Positions 1-10,706 of a stretch of 12,623 nucleotides of DNA are shown piece after piece. This DNA is from Bacteriovoracaceae bacterium (GTDB taxonomy: Bacteria > Bdellovibrionota > UBA1018): assembly GCA_023250795.1 (NCBI GenBank), contig JAHFAB010000017.1, positions 1-12,623 of the forward strand, in the 5' to 3' direction. Each line of letters starts with the position of its first letter. Positions within the stretch are counted from its first letter, which is position 1. Below the pieces are notes generated by a model. The model was not told the DNA's origin and searched no databases. It was given only the letters and a program-made list of their open reading frames with translations. Position numbers and translations under genes: made by a program.

Positions 1-1484
1 CGGCTCTCAATATGGGAAAATACCACTTGAGTCGTTTTGCCGTAGAAGAGCTCATGAAGAGGGAAAAATTCTCGCCTCAAGAGCTCATCACTGGAGTTTC
101 TAGCATAAAATCCTCTCCTGAGCTGTATAGAATTTCTTTTTCTGAAGATGAAATAAAAAATATCTTTTCTAAAAATATTTTTTCCAATGATGATTTAACC
201 AATAGCATCAATGAGACCAAGCTGAGTTTCATTTCAACTCTACTGCACGTTTTGTCAGAATCTACATCCATAGAAGAACAACTACCCATTATTTTTACTT
301 TGGGATCAATGCGCTGGGAAGGTCTAAGGGAATACTCGAATTCCGCAATCAAAATCCTCACCGAAAAACTTTCGCGCAATCCTCGTGAAGAAATTTCAGA
401 AGCGGCACTAGGTGCACTCGAAAACATCGCGCTCAGAGAAGAGCAGAAAACCCTGGTTACGCCCTCGCTACTCAATGCTTTTTTCGATCCCCAAATCAGG
501 GTTCGGAGCCAGGCAGAAAAAGTGCTTCAAAACATGGGAATAAGCTCTGAAAATAGAGTTTCTTATTTAACTCAAGCTCTTTTGCATTTGGATCCATTAG
601 AAGACCAGCTCATTCGTCACGAATCGGTTCGTGCGCTATTTTCACTAACTCAAAAGACGTTAGGTCCTTCGGAACTGGAAAAAACCATTCCTGCTCTGAT
701 TGGATCACTCAAAGACCCAGATTGGTTCGTCAGCATCTCAGCTCTCAATATCTTGTTAAACTTAGGAGTAAAAAATGGAGAGACGCTTTTACCTTTTTTG
801 ATCCAAGCGCTAGAAACTTACGACTCCTATGTTCTAAAATACACCGTAGCGTTGATTGGGAGTCTTGGAAAAACCGCCCTCAAAGCGGAATCTGAGTTAA
901 TGAAACTACAGAGTTCACGTGATCTAGACGTTCGAGAATTAGCGGCTGCTGTTCTCAATGAATTAGGGAAAAATCCCTCACAAGAATCTGCTTTGTCGCT
1001 GGAGTCAGCTTTAGACATTTCACTCAAGCACTCAGAGGGGTTTGTTTATCACGAAATCACCACAGAAAATCCTAAGGAACACCCTGTCGCTTTCGAAGGT
1101 TTTGGAATAGGAACACCGTGGGAAATATCTACTCTCGTTGAGCTTCTAAAAGAGCCCAATCGTTCGATCAGCTTCTATGGAATGATCGCACTTGGAAAAA
1201 TCAAAGACCAACTCAAAGCTGGACTCAGTAAACTCGAATTAGCCGAAATCAAAAATAGAATCGAAAAGTTACAATACAAACTGCCTAAAACTGAGGTAGC
1301 TCTTGTCCAGATGCTTCAAGATCCAAAACCTGACACATCTCTAGCCGCTATGGACGCTCTTTCTGAGTTTGAAAAACTTTCTCCAGACACCTTAATGGCG
1401 CTCAAAAATCTCACAAAAAGCGCTGATTATACAATCTCTTCAGAGGCGGAGAATTTCTTGATCCGGCATGGGGAAGACTATTAA
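1..1484 (+). CDS. HEAT-repeat protein, probably 5'-truncated by the window
   Basis: The product is a predicted all-helical HEAT-repeat solenoid, probably a protein-interaction scaffold; its partner and pathway cannot be read from the sequence. Repeats of about 35-40 residues are visible, for example TIPALIGSLKDPDWFVSISA and the following LNILLNLG, then LPFLIQALETYDSYVLKYTV with ALIGSLG, then a block ending VRELAAAVLNELG. A second set near the C-terminus includes STLVELLKEPNRSISFYGMI and VALVQMLQDPKPDTSLAAMD. Residues about 320-365 do not fit the repeat and may be a linker. The first ATG is at 12, but the frame is open to the window edge, the residues before it (ALN) read like the end of another repeat, and no ribosome binding site precedes it, so the true start is probably upstream. 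There is no signal peptide or membrane segment in the visible part. The gene ends just before a shared hairpin terminator. The HEAT call is fairly sure; the function is unknown. Confidence 0.8.
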   Translation, partial: ALNMGKYHLSRFAVEELMKREKFSPQELITGVSSIKSSPELYRISFSEDEIKNIFSKNIFSNDDLTNSINETKLSFISTLLHVLSESTSIEEQLPIIFTLGSMRWEGLREYSNSAIKILTEKLSRNPREEISEAALGALENIALREEQKTLVTPSLLNAFFDPQIRVRSQAEKVLQNMGISSENRVSYLTQALLHLDPLEDQLIRHESVRALFSLTQKTLGPSELEKTIPALIGSLKDPDWFVSISALNILLNLGVKNGETLLPFLIQALETYDSYVLKYTVALIGSLGKTALKAESELMKLQSSRDLDVRELAAAVLNELGKNPSQESALSLESALDISLKHSEGFVYHEITTENPKEHPVAFEGFGIGTPWEISTLVELLKEPNRSISFYGMIALGKIKDQLKAGLSKLELAEIKNRIEKLQYKLPKTEVALVQMLQDPKPDTSLAAMDALSEFEKLSPDTLMALKNLTKSADYTISSEAENFLIRHGEDY

Positions 1485-1512
1485 GCTAAATATTTCAGGC
1501 TTGGAGAATAAA

Positions 1513-1549
1513 AAAAGCCCCGGAGTCCGCAAGGAAGTCCGGGGCTTTT
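1513..1549. terminator. Bidirectional intrinsic terminator
   Basis: A 12-bp perfect stem (AAAAGCCCCGGA at 1513-1524 with TCCGGGGCTTTT at 1538-1549) carries an inner TCC/GGA helix capped by a GCAA tetraloop (1529-1532). It is A-rich on the left and T-rich on the right, so it reads as a G+C-rich hairpin plus U-tract on both strands. It lies 28 bp after the HEAT gene stop and 12 bp past the 5S 3' end, and can end both converging transcripts. Confidence 0.9.
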
Positions 1550-1561
1550 AAAGGAACAAAA

Positions 1562-1679
1562 TGGGGGCATCGAGCTACGTTTGCACCGAGCTACCTCGAC
1601 ACTAGAATCGCCGCAGGCGGGTTTCACTACTGAGTTCGGGATGGGATCAGGTGGGACACCGCCGCCAAAGACACCCCCA
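1562..1679 (-). rRNA. rrf: 5S ribosomal RNA
   Basis: The minus strand carries the 5S core CCCACCTGATCCCATCCCG followed by AACTCAGTAGTGAAA, about 118 nt long. Helix I closes the molecule: TGGGGG at the 5' end (about 1679-1674) pairs with CCCCCA at the 3' end (about 1562-1567). It is the last gene of the rRNA operon, about 90 bp after the 23S 3' end and just before the bidirectional terminator. The ends are set by helix I and may be off by 1-3 nt. Confidence 0.95.
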
Positions 1680-1721
1680 AAGGGTGGCTGACTGAGTTGT
1701 TCATTACAAAGCCTCAGAAAG

Positions 1722-1744
1722 CTGAGAATAGGGAAGAAAAGAGA
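1722..1744 (-). other. 23S processing stem, 3' arm
   Basis: On the minus strand this arm reads TCTCTTTTCTTC then CCTATTCTCAG. It pairs with 4803-4826 upstream of 23S: 11 perfect pairs (CTGAGAATAGG with CCTATTCTCAG), a single bulged T, then 12 more pairs with one G-U. A weaker G-U-rich extension continues outward. By analogy with other bacteria this is the double-stranded substrate for RNase III release of pre-23S. The pairing is seen directly; the nuclease is inferred. Confidence 0.8.
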
Positions 1745-1770
1745 ACTAAAAAAGGACTTTAAAAAAAAAA

Positions 1771-4773
<3,003 letters not shown>

Positions 4774-4802
4774 CTTTTCAGTTTCATGTGCTTTCTTTCG
4801 TA

Positions 4803-4826
4803 TCTCTTCTCTTCACCTATTCTCAG
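4803..4826 (-). other. 23S processing stem, 5' arm
   Basis: On the minus strand this reads CTGAGAATAGG, one bulged T, then GAAGAGAAGAGA. It is complementary over 23 pairs to 1722-1744 on the other side of 23S, bringing the two ends of the pre-23S together. It starts about 30 nt upstream of the mature 23S 5' end. Confidence 0.8.
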
Positions 4827-4862
4827 ACTCCTGAAACCTATTCTTTTTTTTATGTCTATTTT

Positions 4863-4892
4863 CGCTCTCGCTCTCGCTTTCGCTTCCGCTCA
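4863..4892. repeat. Hexamer tandem array in the rRNA spacer
   Basis: Five tandem 6-bp units read CGCTCT, CGCTCT, CGCTTT, CGCTTC and CGCTCA. It is a degenerate microsatellite-like tract in the 23S leader, and its function is unknown. Confidence 0.7.
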
Positions 4893-4960
4893 ATAAAAAC
4901 AAACATAAATTCTTCAAAATCTCAAAACTCTAAAAATAAATGAATTCGTGTTCTGCATAT

Positions 4961-4988
4961 TTTTACTTACTTTACTTTACTTACTTTT
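4961..4988. repeat. TTAC/TTTAC low-complexity repeat
   Basis: The units run TTTTAC, TTAC, TTTAC, TTTAC, TTAC, TTTT in an order that is symmetrical around the middle. It lies in the transcribed spacer and is probably slippage-prone. No function is apparent. Confidence 0.6.
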
Positions 4989-5154
4989 CTAATTTGTCTG
5001 CTTCTCTCTTAATTCCTTCATGCTTCCCTTGGCTTTCACCTCTGGTCACATAAAAAAATAATAAGATTAAACAAACATCAATGTTGGTATCATAATTTTA
5101 TTAAATGACTAGATCATGCTTATAAAAACTCAATCCAATCACTTAATGTCATAT

Positions 5155-5170
5155 TTAATTGTCAAAGAAC
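5155..5170 (-). promoter_or_regulatory. boxA antitermination signal in the 16S-23S spacer
   Basis: The minus strand reads GTTCTTTGACAATTAA, close to known rRNA boxA elements (E. coli TGCTCTTTAACA). The leader copy at 7684-7698 reads GTTCTTTGAAAATTT, sharing the first nine bases. Both copies sit a few nt after a hairpin. In the Nus antitermination system boxA binds NusB-NusE and protects rRNA transcription from Rho. Confidence 0.8.
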
Positions 5171-5173
5171 ACT

Positions 5174-5210
5174 GAGAGGGGAGAAATTTCTCATTTCTTC
5201 TCTTCTCTCG
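5174..5210 (-). promoter_or_regulatory. boxB-like hairpin before spacer boxA
   Basis: The minus-strand segment starts GAGAGAAGAG and ends CCCCTCTC, giving a GAGAG/CTCTC closing stem around a GAGAAATTTCTC palindrome. It ends three to four nt before boxA, the same order (hairpin, then GTTCTTTGA) as in the operon leader. The position supports a boxB-like role; the exact fold is an inference. Confidence 0.55.
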
Positions 5211-5258
5211 GAAACTTTTTTAAGCAGCAGCCCTGGTTAATTCTCCGGTCACTCCACT

Positions 5259-5300
5259 TCAGGGCGACTTTAGGGTCTCTAGCTCTAACACCAGCCCTGA
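5259..5300 (-). other. Structured hairpin in the spacer
   Basis: A 7-bp perfect closing stem (TCAGGGC with GCCCTGA) encloses an inner TTAG/CTAA pairing. Part of it, GGTGTTAGAGC, recalls a tRNA D-arm, but no anticodon arm or T-arm can be built, so it is called only a structured spacer element. Confidence 0.45.
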
Positions 5301-5366
5301 CTCAGACCTCACTTCGCCTAACGAAGTAAAACCACTCACTCCGCCTGCTAGTCAGAGATTCAGTCA

Positions 5367-7338
<1,972 letters not shown>

Positions 7339-7411
7339 AACTTTTTTCGCCTCTCCTTTCGGAAAGACTCAATCCTTTTAAACAAGCGCTTAATTCCTCG
7401 CTCAATCCTAT

Positions 7412-7427
7412 CTGGCTTTCTTCTTTC
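7412..7427 (-). other. 16S processing stem, 5' arm
   Basis: The minus-strand GAAAGAAGAAAGCCAG is complementary to 5613-5631 beyond the 16S 3' end, with small bulges. It lies about 75 nt upstream of the mature 16S 5' end. Confidence 0.6.
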
Positions 7428-7683
7428 TGCAGCTCGTCTTTTGCCTTTATGCTTCGAAAAATTTTACCCAAAAATCCTCACATACTCTGTGTATGCTCCG
7501 GTTTTTTCGTAAAATTTCCTCTCGCCTAAAGCCAAAATCCTTCGCTGTTCAAAAAAAGATTTCTATCTACTTCTTTTCATCGCTTTTTACTCGACAGAAT
7601 TGTTCGAGGCTCATCGACAGCACACCCTCTTCTCAGACGGTGTCTGCCTTTGCGCCCACTCTCTCTTTCAAAAAATTCATCCC

Positions 7684-7698
7684 AAATTTTCAAAGAAC
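7684..7698 (-). promoter_or_regulatory. boxA antitermination signal in the rRNA leader
   Basis: The minus-strand sequence GTTCTTTGAAAATTT shares GTTCTTTGA with the spacer boxA at 5155-5170. It lies about 40-50 nt after the predicted transcription start and directly after a hairpin, the usual position for rRNA antitermination. Confidence 0.8.
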
Positions 7699-7700
7699 CA

Positions 7701-7732
7701 CCCTGTTTCATCACAGAAAAAAAGAATCAGGG
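7701..7732 (-). promoter_or_regulatory. boxB-like hairpin before leader boxA
   Basis: CCCTG and CAGGG form the closing stem of a hairpin with an A/T-rich loop on the minus strand, ending two nt before boxA. The order is the same as in the spacer. Confidence 0.5.
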
Positions 7733-7743
7733 CAAGGTTCGAC

Positions 7744-7772
7744 GTAATAGCGGAGATAAAACCTAACTGCAA
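7744..7772 (-). promoter_or_regulatory. Candidate rRNA promoter, proximal
   Basis: The minus strand has TTGCAG (7767-7772), a 17-bp spacer and TATTAC (7744-7749). The core match is only moderate, but an A+T-rich stretch just upstream could act as an UP element. The predicted start is near 7737, giving a leader of about 400 nt. Confidence 0.45.
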
Positions 7773-7774
7773 GG

Positions 7775-7803
7775 ATTATTTGTAAAAAAATCAATTTTGT
7801 TAA
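7775..7803 (-). promoter_or_regulatory. Candidate rRNA promoter, distal
   Basis: TTAACA (7798-7803) and AATAAT (7775-7780) on the minus strand are separated by 17 bp; each differs from the sigma-70 consensus at one base. The predicted start is near 7768. With the proximal candidate it would make a tandem promoter pair about 31 bp apart. Confidence 0.5.
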
Positions 7804-7858
7804 TTTTTCAGTAGATTGCCTTATGTGGACACCTTGATTTTGTCCTGGATTGTCAAGC

Positions 7859-8059
7859 TTAAATCACATGATTCGAAGCAGCTAAAATTTTCTTTGGTTT
7901 TGCCAAATCTTTCTCTATTCGATCTAGTCTCGATTCAGATTTTTCTCTTTTCCAAAGCCCTTCTTTTAAAATTTGATTCAATAGTTTTTGATACGGAGCA
8001 CCTGTTTTACAGGATATTTTACGTAAAAGTTCGAGACTATCTTGATCTCTGTATCCCAT
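7859..8059 (-). CDS. Small ribbon-helix-helix (CopG-like) protein, N-terminally short
   Basis: This 66-residue ORF contains LELLRKISCKTGAPYQKLLN followed by QILKEGLWKRE, which resembles the helix-turn-helix part of CopG/BrnA-type ribbon-helix-helix antitoxins (compare the family pattern G-[IVA]-PYQ-x-L-I/L-x-x-x-L). The basic, charged tail is typical of such proteins. The N-terminal beta-strand that contacts DNA is missing: the only ATG is at 8059 and an in-frame TAA lies eight codons upstream. The start lies inside the 3' end of the PspF-like gene, overlapping it by 23 bp in another frame, so expression could be by translational coupling; no good ribosome binding site is seen. No toxin gene is adjacent. 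It may be a remnant of a toxin-antitoxin locus cut by the neighbouring gene, or a genuine small protein. Confidence 0.55.
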   Translation of the reverse strand: MGYRDQDSLELLRKISCKTGAPYQKLLNQILKEGLWKREKSESRLDRIEKDLAKPKKILAASNHVI

Positions 8060-8990
8060 AAGTCTGCAACCGTCTTACAAGGGTGGACTTGTTTAACCCA
8101 ATCCCTCTAGCCGTTCTGTTGACCCTCCCACGAAAATAAAAAAGGGCTTTTTCAAGGTATTCTTTTTCAAATCGTGAGATCGTATCTTGAAAATCTAAAG
8201 TGAGTGGAACCTCAGCAACGCCCAACAATCGCTCAGAGTTGGGATTCGAAACAGAGGGCTGCAGAAACCAAACCGGCAAGTCCGTCGTCACGATCTCTGT
8301 CCCCTGACAAACCAAAACTGCGTACTCTAAAACATTGCGAAGCTCCCGAATATTTCCAGGCCAAGGATATGATTCGAGCTTCTGTGCCACTTCTTCAGAT
8401 ATTTTATGCACCGATTTCTGATGAGTTTTCACAAGCTCCTCCAAAGCATAGTGAACAATTTCGTTAAACTCATCTTGCCGCTCGACTAAAGACTTCAAGT
8501 GGATAGAAATAACTCTCAAGCGATGAAATAAATCTTGTCGAAACTCATTTTGAGAAACAGCTTTCTCTAAATCTTTGTGAGTCGCCGCAATCACGCGCAC
8601 ATCCAGCCGGATTTCACGATTGCTCCCCACCGGGTTAATCACTTTGGACTGTAGAAAATCTAAGAGCCTGGCCTGCAAACGCGGCGTGAGTTCCCCCACC
8701 TCGTCCAGAAAAACAGTCCCGCCCTGAGCCATCTCGAACCGCCCCACTCTACGAAGATCCGCCCCCGTAAACGCCCCTTTTTCGTGGCCAAAGAGTTCAG
8801 ACTCCAACGTCCCTTCGTGAAGAGTGGCCAAATTCACACTCACAAAAGGCCGGTTTTGCCGCGGACTTTGCAAATGGATTTCCTTAGCTAAAGATGTTTT
8901 ACCCGTCCCTGTCGCCCCCGTAATCAAAACATTGGCGTCACTCTGATGCGCAATCCGAATTAAGTTTTTATCTTCATTTGAAATTTTCAT
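8037..8990 (-). CDS. PspF-like sigma-54 enhancer-binding activator
   Basis: This 317-residue AAA+ activator would remodel RNA polymerase holding sigma-54 at -24/-12 promoters. Visible motifs are Walker A GATGTGKT (25-32), the sigma-54-contacting loop GAFTGA (72-77), Walker B GGTVFLDE (D96-E97), sensor [12 protein letters not shown] (131-141), arginine-finger segment FRQDLFHRL (R151, R157), PWPGNIREL (209-217) and a Fis-type helix-turn-helix at the C-terminus ([20 protein letters not shown], 289-308). There is no receiver, GAF or PAS domain, and even the usual start of the AAA+ domain (the L-[IV]-G-x-S helix) is shortened, so activity must be controlled by another protein, by level or by its own promoter. 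The ATG at 8990 has GAGGAG (8998-9003) seven nt upstream. A sigma-54 promoter lies about 50-65 bp upstream. Its targets are unknown. Confidence 0.92.
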   Translation of the reverse strand: MKISNEDKNLIRIAHQSDANVLITGATGTGKTSLAKEIHLQSPRQNRPFVSVNLATLHEGTLESELFGHEKGAFTGADLRRVGRFEMAQGGTVFLDEVGELTPRLQARLLDFLQSKVINPVGSNREIRLDVRVIAATHKDLEKAVSQNEFRQDLFHRLRVISIHLKSLVERQDEFNEIVHYALEELVKTHQKSVHKISEEVAQKLESYPWPGNIRELRNVLEYAVLVCQGTEIVTTDLPVWFLQPSVSNPNSERLLGVAEVPLTLDFQDTISRFEKEYLEKALFYFRGRVNRTARGIGLNKSTLVRRLQTYGIQRSR

Positions 8991-8997
8991 TCAGTCA

Positions 8998-9003
8998 CTC
9001 CTC
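8998..9003 (-). promoter_or_regulatory. Ribosome binding site of the PspF-like gene
   Basis: GAGGAG on the minus strand, seven nt before the ATG at 8990, complementary to the 16S tail CCTCC. It fixes the chosen start despite the shortened N-terminus. Confidence 0.8.
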
Positions 9004-9037
9004 ATTTGTTTAAATTCATTAACTCCACAAATCCTTT

Positions 9038-9054
9038 AGCAAAAACAGTGCCGG
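9038..9054 (-). promoter_or_regulatory. Sigma-54 (-24/-12) promoter
   Basis: The minus strand reads CCGGCACTGTTTTTGCT. It has GG at -24 and GC at -12 separated by exactly 10 nt, and matches the consensus TGGCACG-N4-TTGCW at nearly all informative positions. The predicted start is near 9027, about 37 nt before the ATG of the PspF-like gene, with a good ribosome binding site between. It implies that the activator gene is itself transcribed by sigma-54 polymerase, driven by the divergent NtrC-type regulator, by itself, or by another activator. Confidence 0.8.
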
Positions 9055-9059
9055 ACCCT

Positions 9060-9122
9060 TTTGAGCTCAAACTCCAAAAGAACTGTAGGGACCTCCCTCC
9101 ACAACCTAGGAGAAGCTGTAGG
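9060..9122. promoter_or_regulatory. Possible activator-binding sites upstream of the sigma-54 promoter
   Basis: A perfect 12-bp palindrome TTTGAGCTCAAA (9060-9071) lies just upstream of the -24 element, and a direct repeat CTGTAGG occurs at 9083-9089 and 9116-9122, 33 bp apart (about three helical turns). The palindrome is rather close to the promoter for a classic enhancer. Candidate operators only. Confidence 0.35.
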
Positions 9123-9172
9123 CAACTCCCAACGCATTGCAAAATAAAATCCGTGATTACTTGAGTTATTTG

Positions 9173-9181
9173 TGCTATTAA
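9173..9181 (+). promoter_or_regulatory. Candidate extended -10 promoter of the NtrC-type gene
   Basis: TGC followed by TATTAA has the form of an extended -10 element. It ends only six nt before the ATG at 9188, so the message would be nearly leaderless. No Shine-Dalgarno sequence is seen before that ATG, which fits. The -35 region is poor. Confidence 0.3.
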
Positions 9182-9187
9182 AGACCG

Positions 9188-10540
9188 ATGACTGAGCGCC
9201 CCCAAATCCTCATCTGCGATGACGACAAAATGTTTCACTTGGCTATCAAGTACGTACTGAAAGAAAAATACGACTGTAAATCCGCATACAACACCGATGA
9301 AGCTCTCAAGATTGTGAAAAACCAATCCATCGCGGCCCTTCTCTTAGACATCGAAATGAGAACTCCAGAGGAGGGAATCCAGTTCATCCCGATCATCAAA
9401 GAAGTCGACCCGGATCTTGCCATCGTAATGGTCAGTGGAAAGACTGATTTTCAAAGTGTGAAAAAATCGATGCAACTGGGAGCCAGCGATTATATTCCAA
9501 AAGCTTTTCAAGCAGATGATTTGGCTCACACGATCGCTCTGGTTTTAGAGCGCCAAAAACTTGTACAAATAAAAGAACAGCAAAATTTTGAGGTCAACAC
9601 ACAGCAAAAAGCAAATCAACTCATCGGTAGATCTTCTCAAATCAATGCACTAAAAAAATCCATTGAAAAAATCAAAATGAGTTCAGCCAACGTCATCATC
9701 ACAGGAGAAACCGGAACCGGAAAAGAAGTCATTGCCCGATCTTTGCGAGGAAATCACTCCGATGGAACTCTAGCTCCCTTTGTGGCCATAGATTCTGCCA
9801 CGATCCAAAGCTCTACAGCAGAAAGTATGCTCTTTGGTCACGAAAAAGGGGCTTTCACCGGAGCAGAAAAACAGACCAAAGGAATTTTTGAAGAAGCACA
9901 GGGTGGAATCGTTTACTTTGATGAAATTGGAAACATGCCTCTTGAGATCCAGGCTAAACTTTTACGAGTCATCCAAGAAAAACAAATTTCAAGATTAGGC
10001 TCTTCTAAAATTACCAATCTCGACTTTAGGGTTATTTGTGCAACCAATAAAAATCTAGATGAGATGGTCAAACAGGGTTTGTTTAAAGACGATCTCTTAC
10101 AAAGACTGAACGTCATCTCGATTCACGCATCTCCACTTCGTGAACGAAAAGAAGACATACCAGAGCTCTTGGGACATTTTCTCCATCAATATGCGAAATC
10201 AACTCAAAGAAAATTGAAGTTCACTGCCGAATGCATAGAAACTTTGCAAAATTACAATTGGCCTGGAAATATTCGCGAACTTGGAAATCTTGTGGCATTT
10301 CTCCTCACCATGATCGAGGGAGATGAAATCGACATCTCGGATCTCCCACCGAAAATTCGAGATCGCGCATGTAACAAAAAAGAAGAGACGGGTTTTTATA
10401 AAAAAGTATCTCAGTTTGAAAAAGAACTTCTCACTCAAGAGTATCAAAAGCTGGATGGAAATGTCAGCAAGCTGGCGCTCTCATTAGGGATGGATCGCTC
10501 GCATCTGTACACCAAACTCAGGGAATACAAGCTGCACTAA
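9188..10540 (+). CDS. NtrC-family sigma-54 response regulator
   Basis: A 450-residue, three-domain transcriptional activator. The receiver domain (about 5-122) has the acidic pocket DDD (11-13), phospho-acceptor D54 in LLLDIEM, the switch S83 and conserved K105. The AAA+ domain (about 145-385) has Walker A GETGTGKE (173-180), GAFTGA (221-226), Walker B YFDE (D245-E246), arginine-finger segment FKDDLLQRL and [10 protein letters not shown] Fis-type helix-turn-helix ends the protein (GNVSKLALSLGMDRSHLYTK). Phosphorylation by a sensor kinase would drive hexamer formation and open-complex formation by sigma-54 polymerase. No histidine kinase gene is in the window, so it is an orphan here. It is divergent from the PspF-like activator, whose sigma-54 promoter lies in the shared 197-bp gap. 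The receiver starts directly after this ATG, so the start is credible even without a Shine-Dalgarno sequence. The last codon abuts the palindromic element. Confidence 0.95.
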   Translation: MTERPQILICDDDKMFHLAIKYVLKEKYDCKSAYNTDEALKIVKNQSIAALLLDIEMRTPEEGIQFIPIIKEVDPDLAIVMVSGKTDFQSVKKSMQLGASDYIPKAFQADDLAHTIALVLERQKLVQIKEQQNFEVNTQQKANQLIGRSSQINALKKSIEKIKMSSANVIITGETGTGKEVIARSLRGNHSDGTLAPFVAIDSATIQSSTAESMLFGHEKGAFTGAEKQTKGIFEEAQGGIVYFDEIGNMPLEIQAKLLRVIQEKQISRLGSSKITNLDFRVICATNKNLDEMVKQGLFKDDLLQRLNVISIHASPLRERKEDIPELLGHFLHQYAKSTQRKLKFTAECIETLQNYNWPGNIRELGNLVAFLLTMIEGDEIDISDLPPKIRDRACNKKEETGFYKKVSQFEKELLTQEYQKLDGNVSKLALSLGMDRSHLYTKLREYKLH

Positions 10541-10541
10541 G

Positions 10542-10697
10542 TGCACAGTGATGGAATCAAAGAGGCTTTTTCTAAATTAGACAGTGATGTCGGGGACGCA
10601 CATCCATGTGCTCGCTGTGCCTATGTCCATCAGTGGACGCACACGCCCCTCACACTGTCTAATTTAGAAAAAGCCTCTTTGATTCCATCACTGTGCG
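10542..10697. mobile_element. 156-bp palindromic MITE-like element with CTAAG flanks
   Basis: Two perfect 44-bp inverted arms (10543-10586 and 10653-10696, starting GCACAGTGATGGAATC) flank a 66-bp centre. The outermost bases (10542 and 10697) would form a G-U pair. CTAAG occurs directly outside both ends (10537-10541 and 10698-10702), as expected for a 5-bp target-site duplication. There is no transposase ORF, so it would be non-autonomous. The left CTAAG includes the TAA stop of the NtrC-type gene, leaving that gene intact. Removing the element and one CTAAG leaves only about 5 bp between the two convergent genes. It could also serve as a bidirectional terminator or a stable RNA hairpin. The palindrome is certain; the mobile-element reading is inferred. 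Confidence 0.7.
10598..10638. other. Two hairpins in the head of the palindrome
   Basis: GCACA-TCCA-TGTGC (10598-10611) and GTCCA-TCAG-TGGAC (10625-10638) are perfect five-pair hairpins. With GGGG (10592-10595) facing CCCC (10646-10649), the centre folds as a branched head on the 44-bp stem. GGACGCACA is also repeated directly (10594-10602 and 10635-10643). Confidence 0.6.
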
Positions 10698-10706
10698 CTA
10701 AGCATA

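Larger units (their letters stand above)
4774..5366 (-). other. tRNA-Ile to 23S transcribed spacer
   Basis: This is about 590 bp with no tRNA-Ala and no credible ORF. From the tRNA end it holds a hairpin closed by TCAGGGC/GCCCTGA (5259-5300), the boxB-like hairpin and boxA (5155-5210), a low-complexity TTAC/TTTAC run (4961-4988), a hexamer array of CGCTCT-type units (4863-4892, five copies), and the 5' arm of the 23S processing stem (4803-4826). It is A+T-rich around 4890-5160. Confidence 0.85.
7339..7743 (-). other. rRNA operon leader
   Basis: About 400 bp between the promoters and 16S, with no credible coding sequence. It holds the 16S processing arm (7412-7427), a small CATAC/GTATG hairpin near 7480-7495, a CAGAC/GTCTG hairpin near 7635-7650, boxA (7684-7698) and the boxB-like hairpin (7701-7732). 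Confidence 0.75.

Noticed and set aside
4863..4988. CRISPR-like or regulatory repeat array in the spacer
   Set aside because: The units are 4-6 bp simple-sequence repeats with no spacers.
9121..9147. A second sigma-54 promoter towards the NtrC-type gene (GGCAAC ... TTGC)
   Set aside because: The distance between GG and GC is 16 nt instead of 10, so it does not fit -24/-12 spacing.
9002..9325. 107-codon minus-strand ORF upstream of the PspF-like gene, possibly a membrane protein
   Set aside because: It is antisense to the receiver domain of the NtrC-type gene and spans the sigma-54 promoter region; its hydrophobic look comes from the complementary codons.
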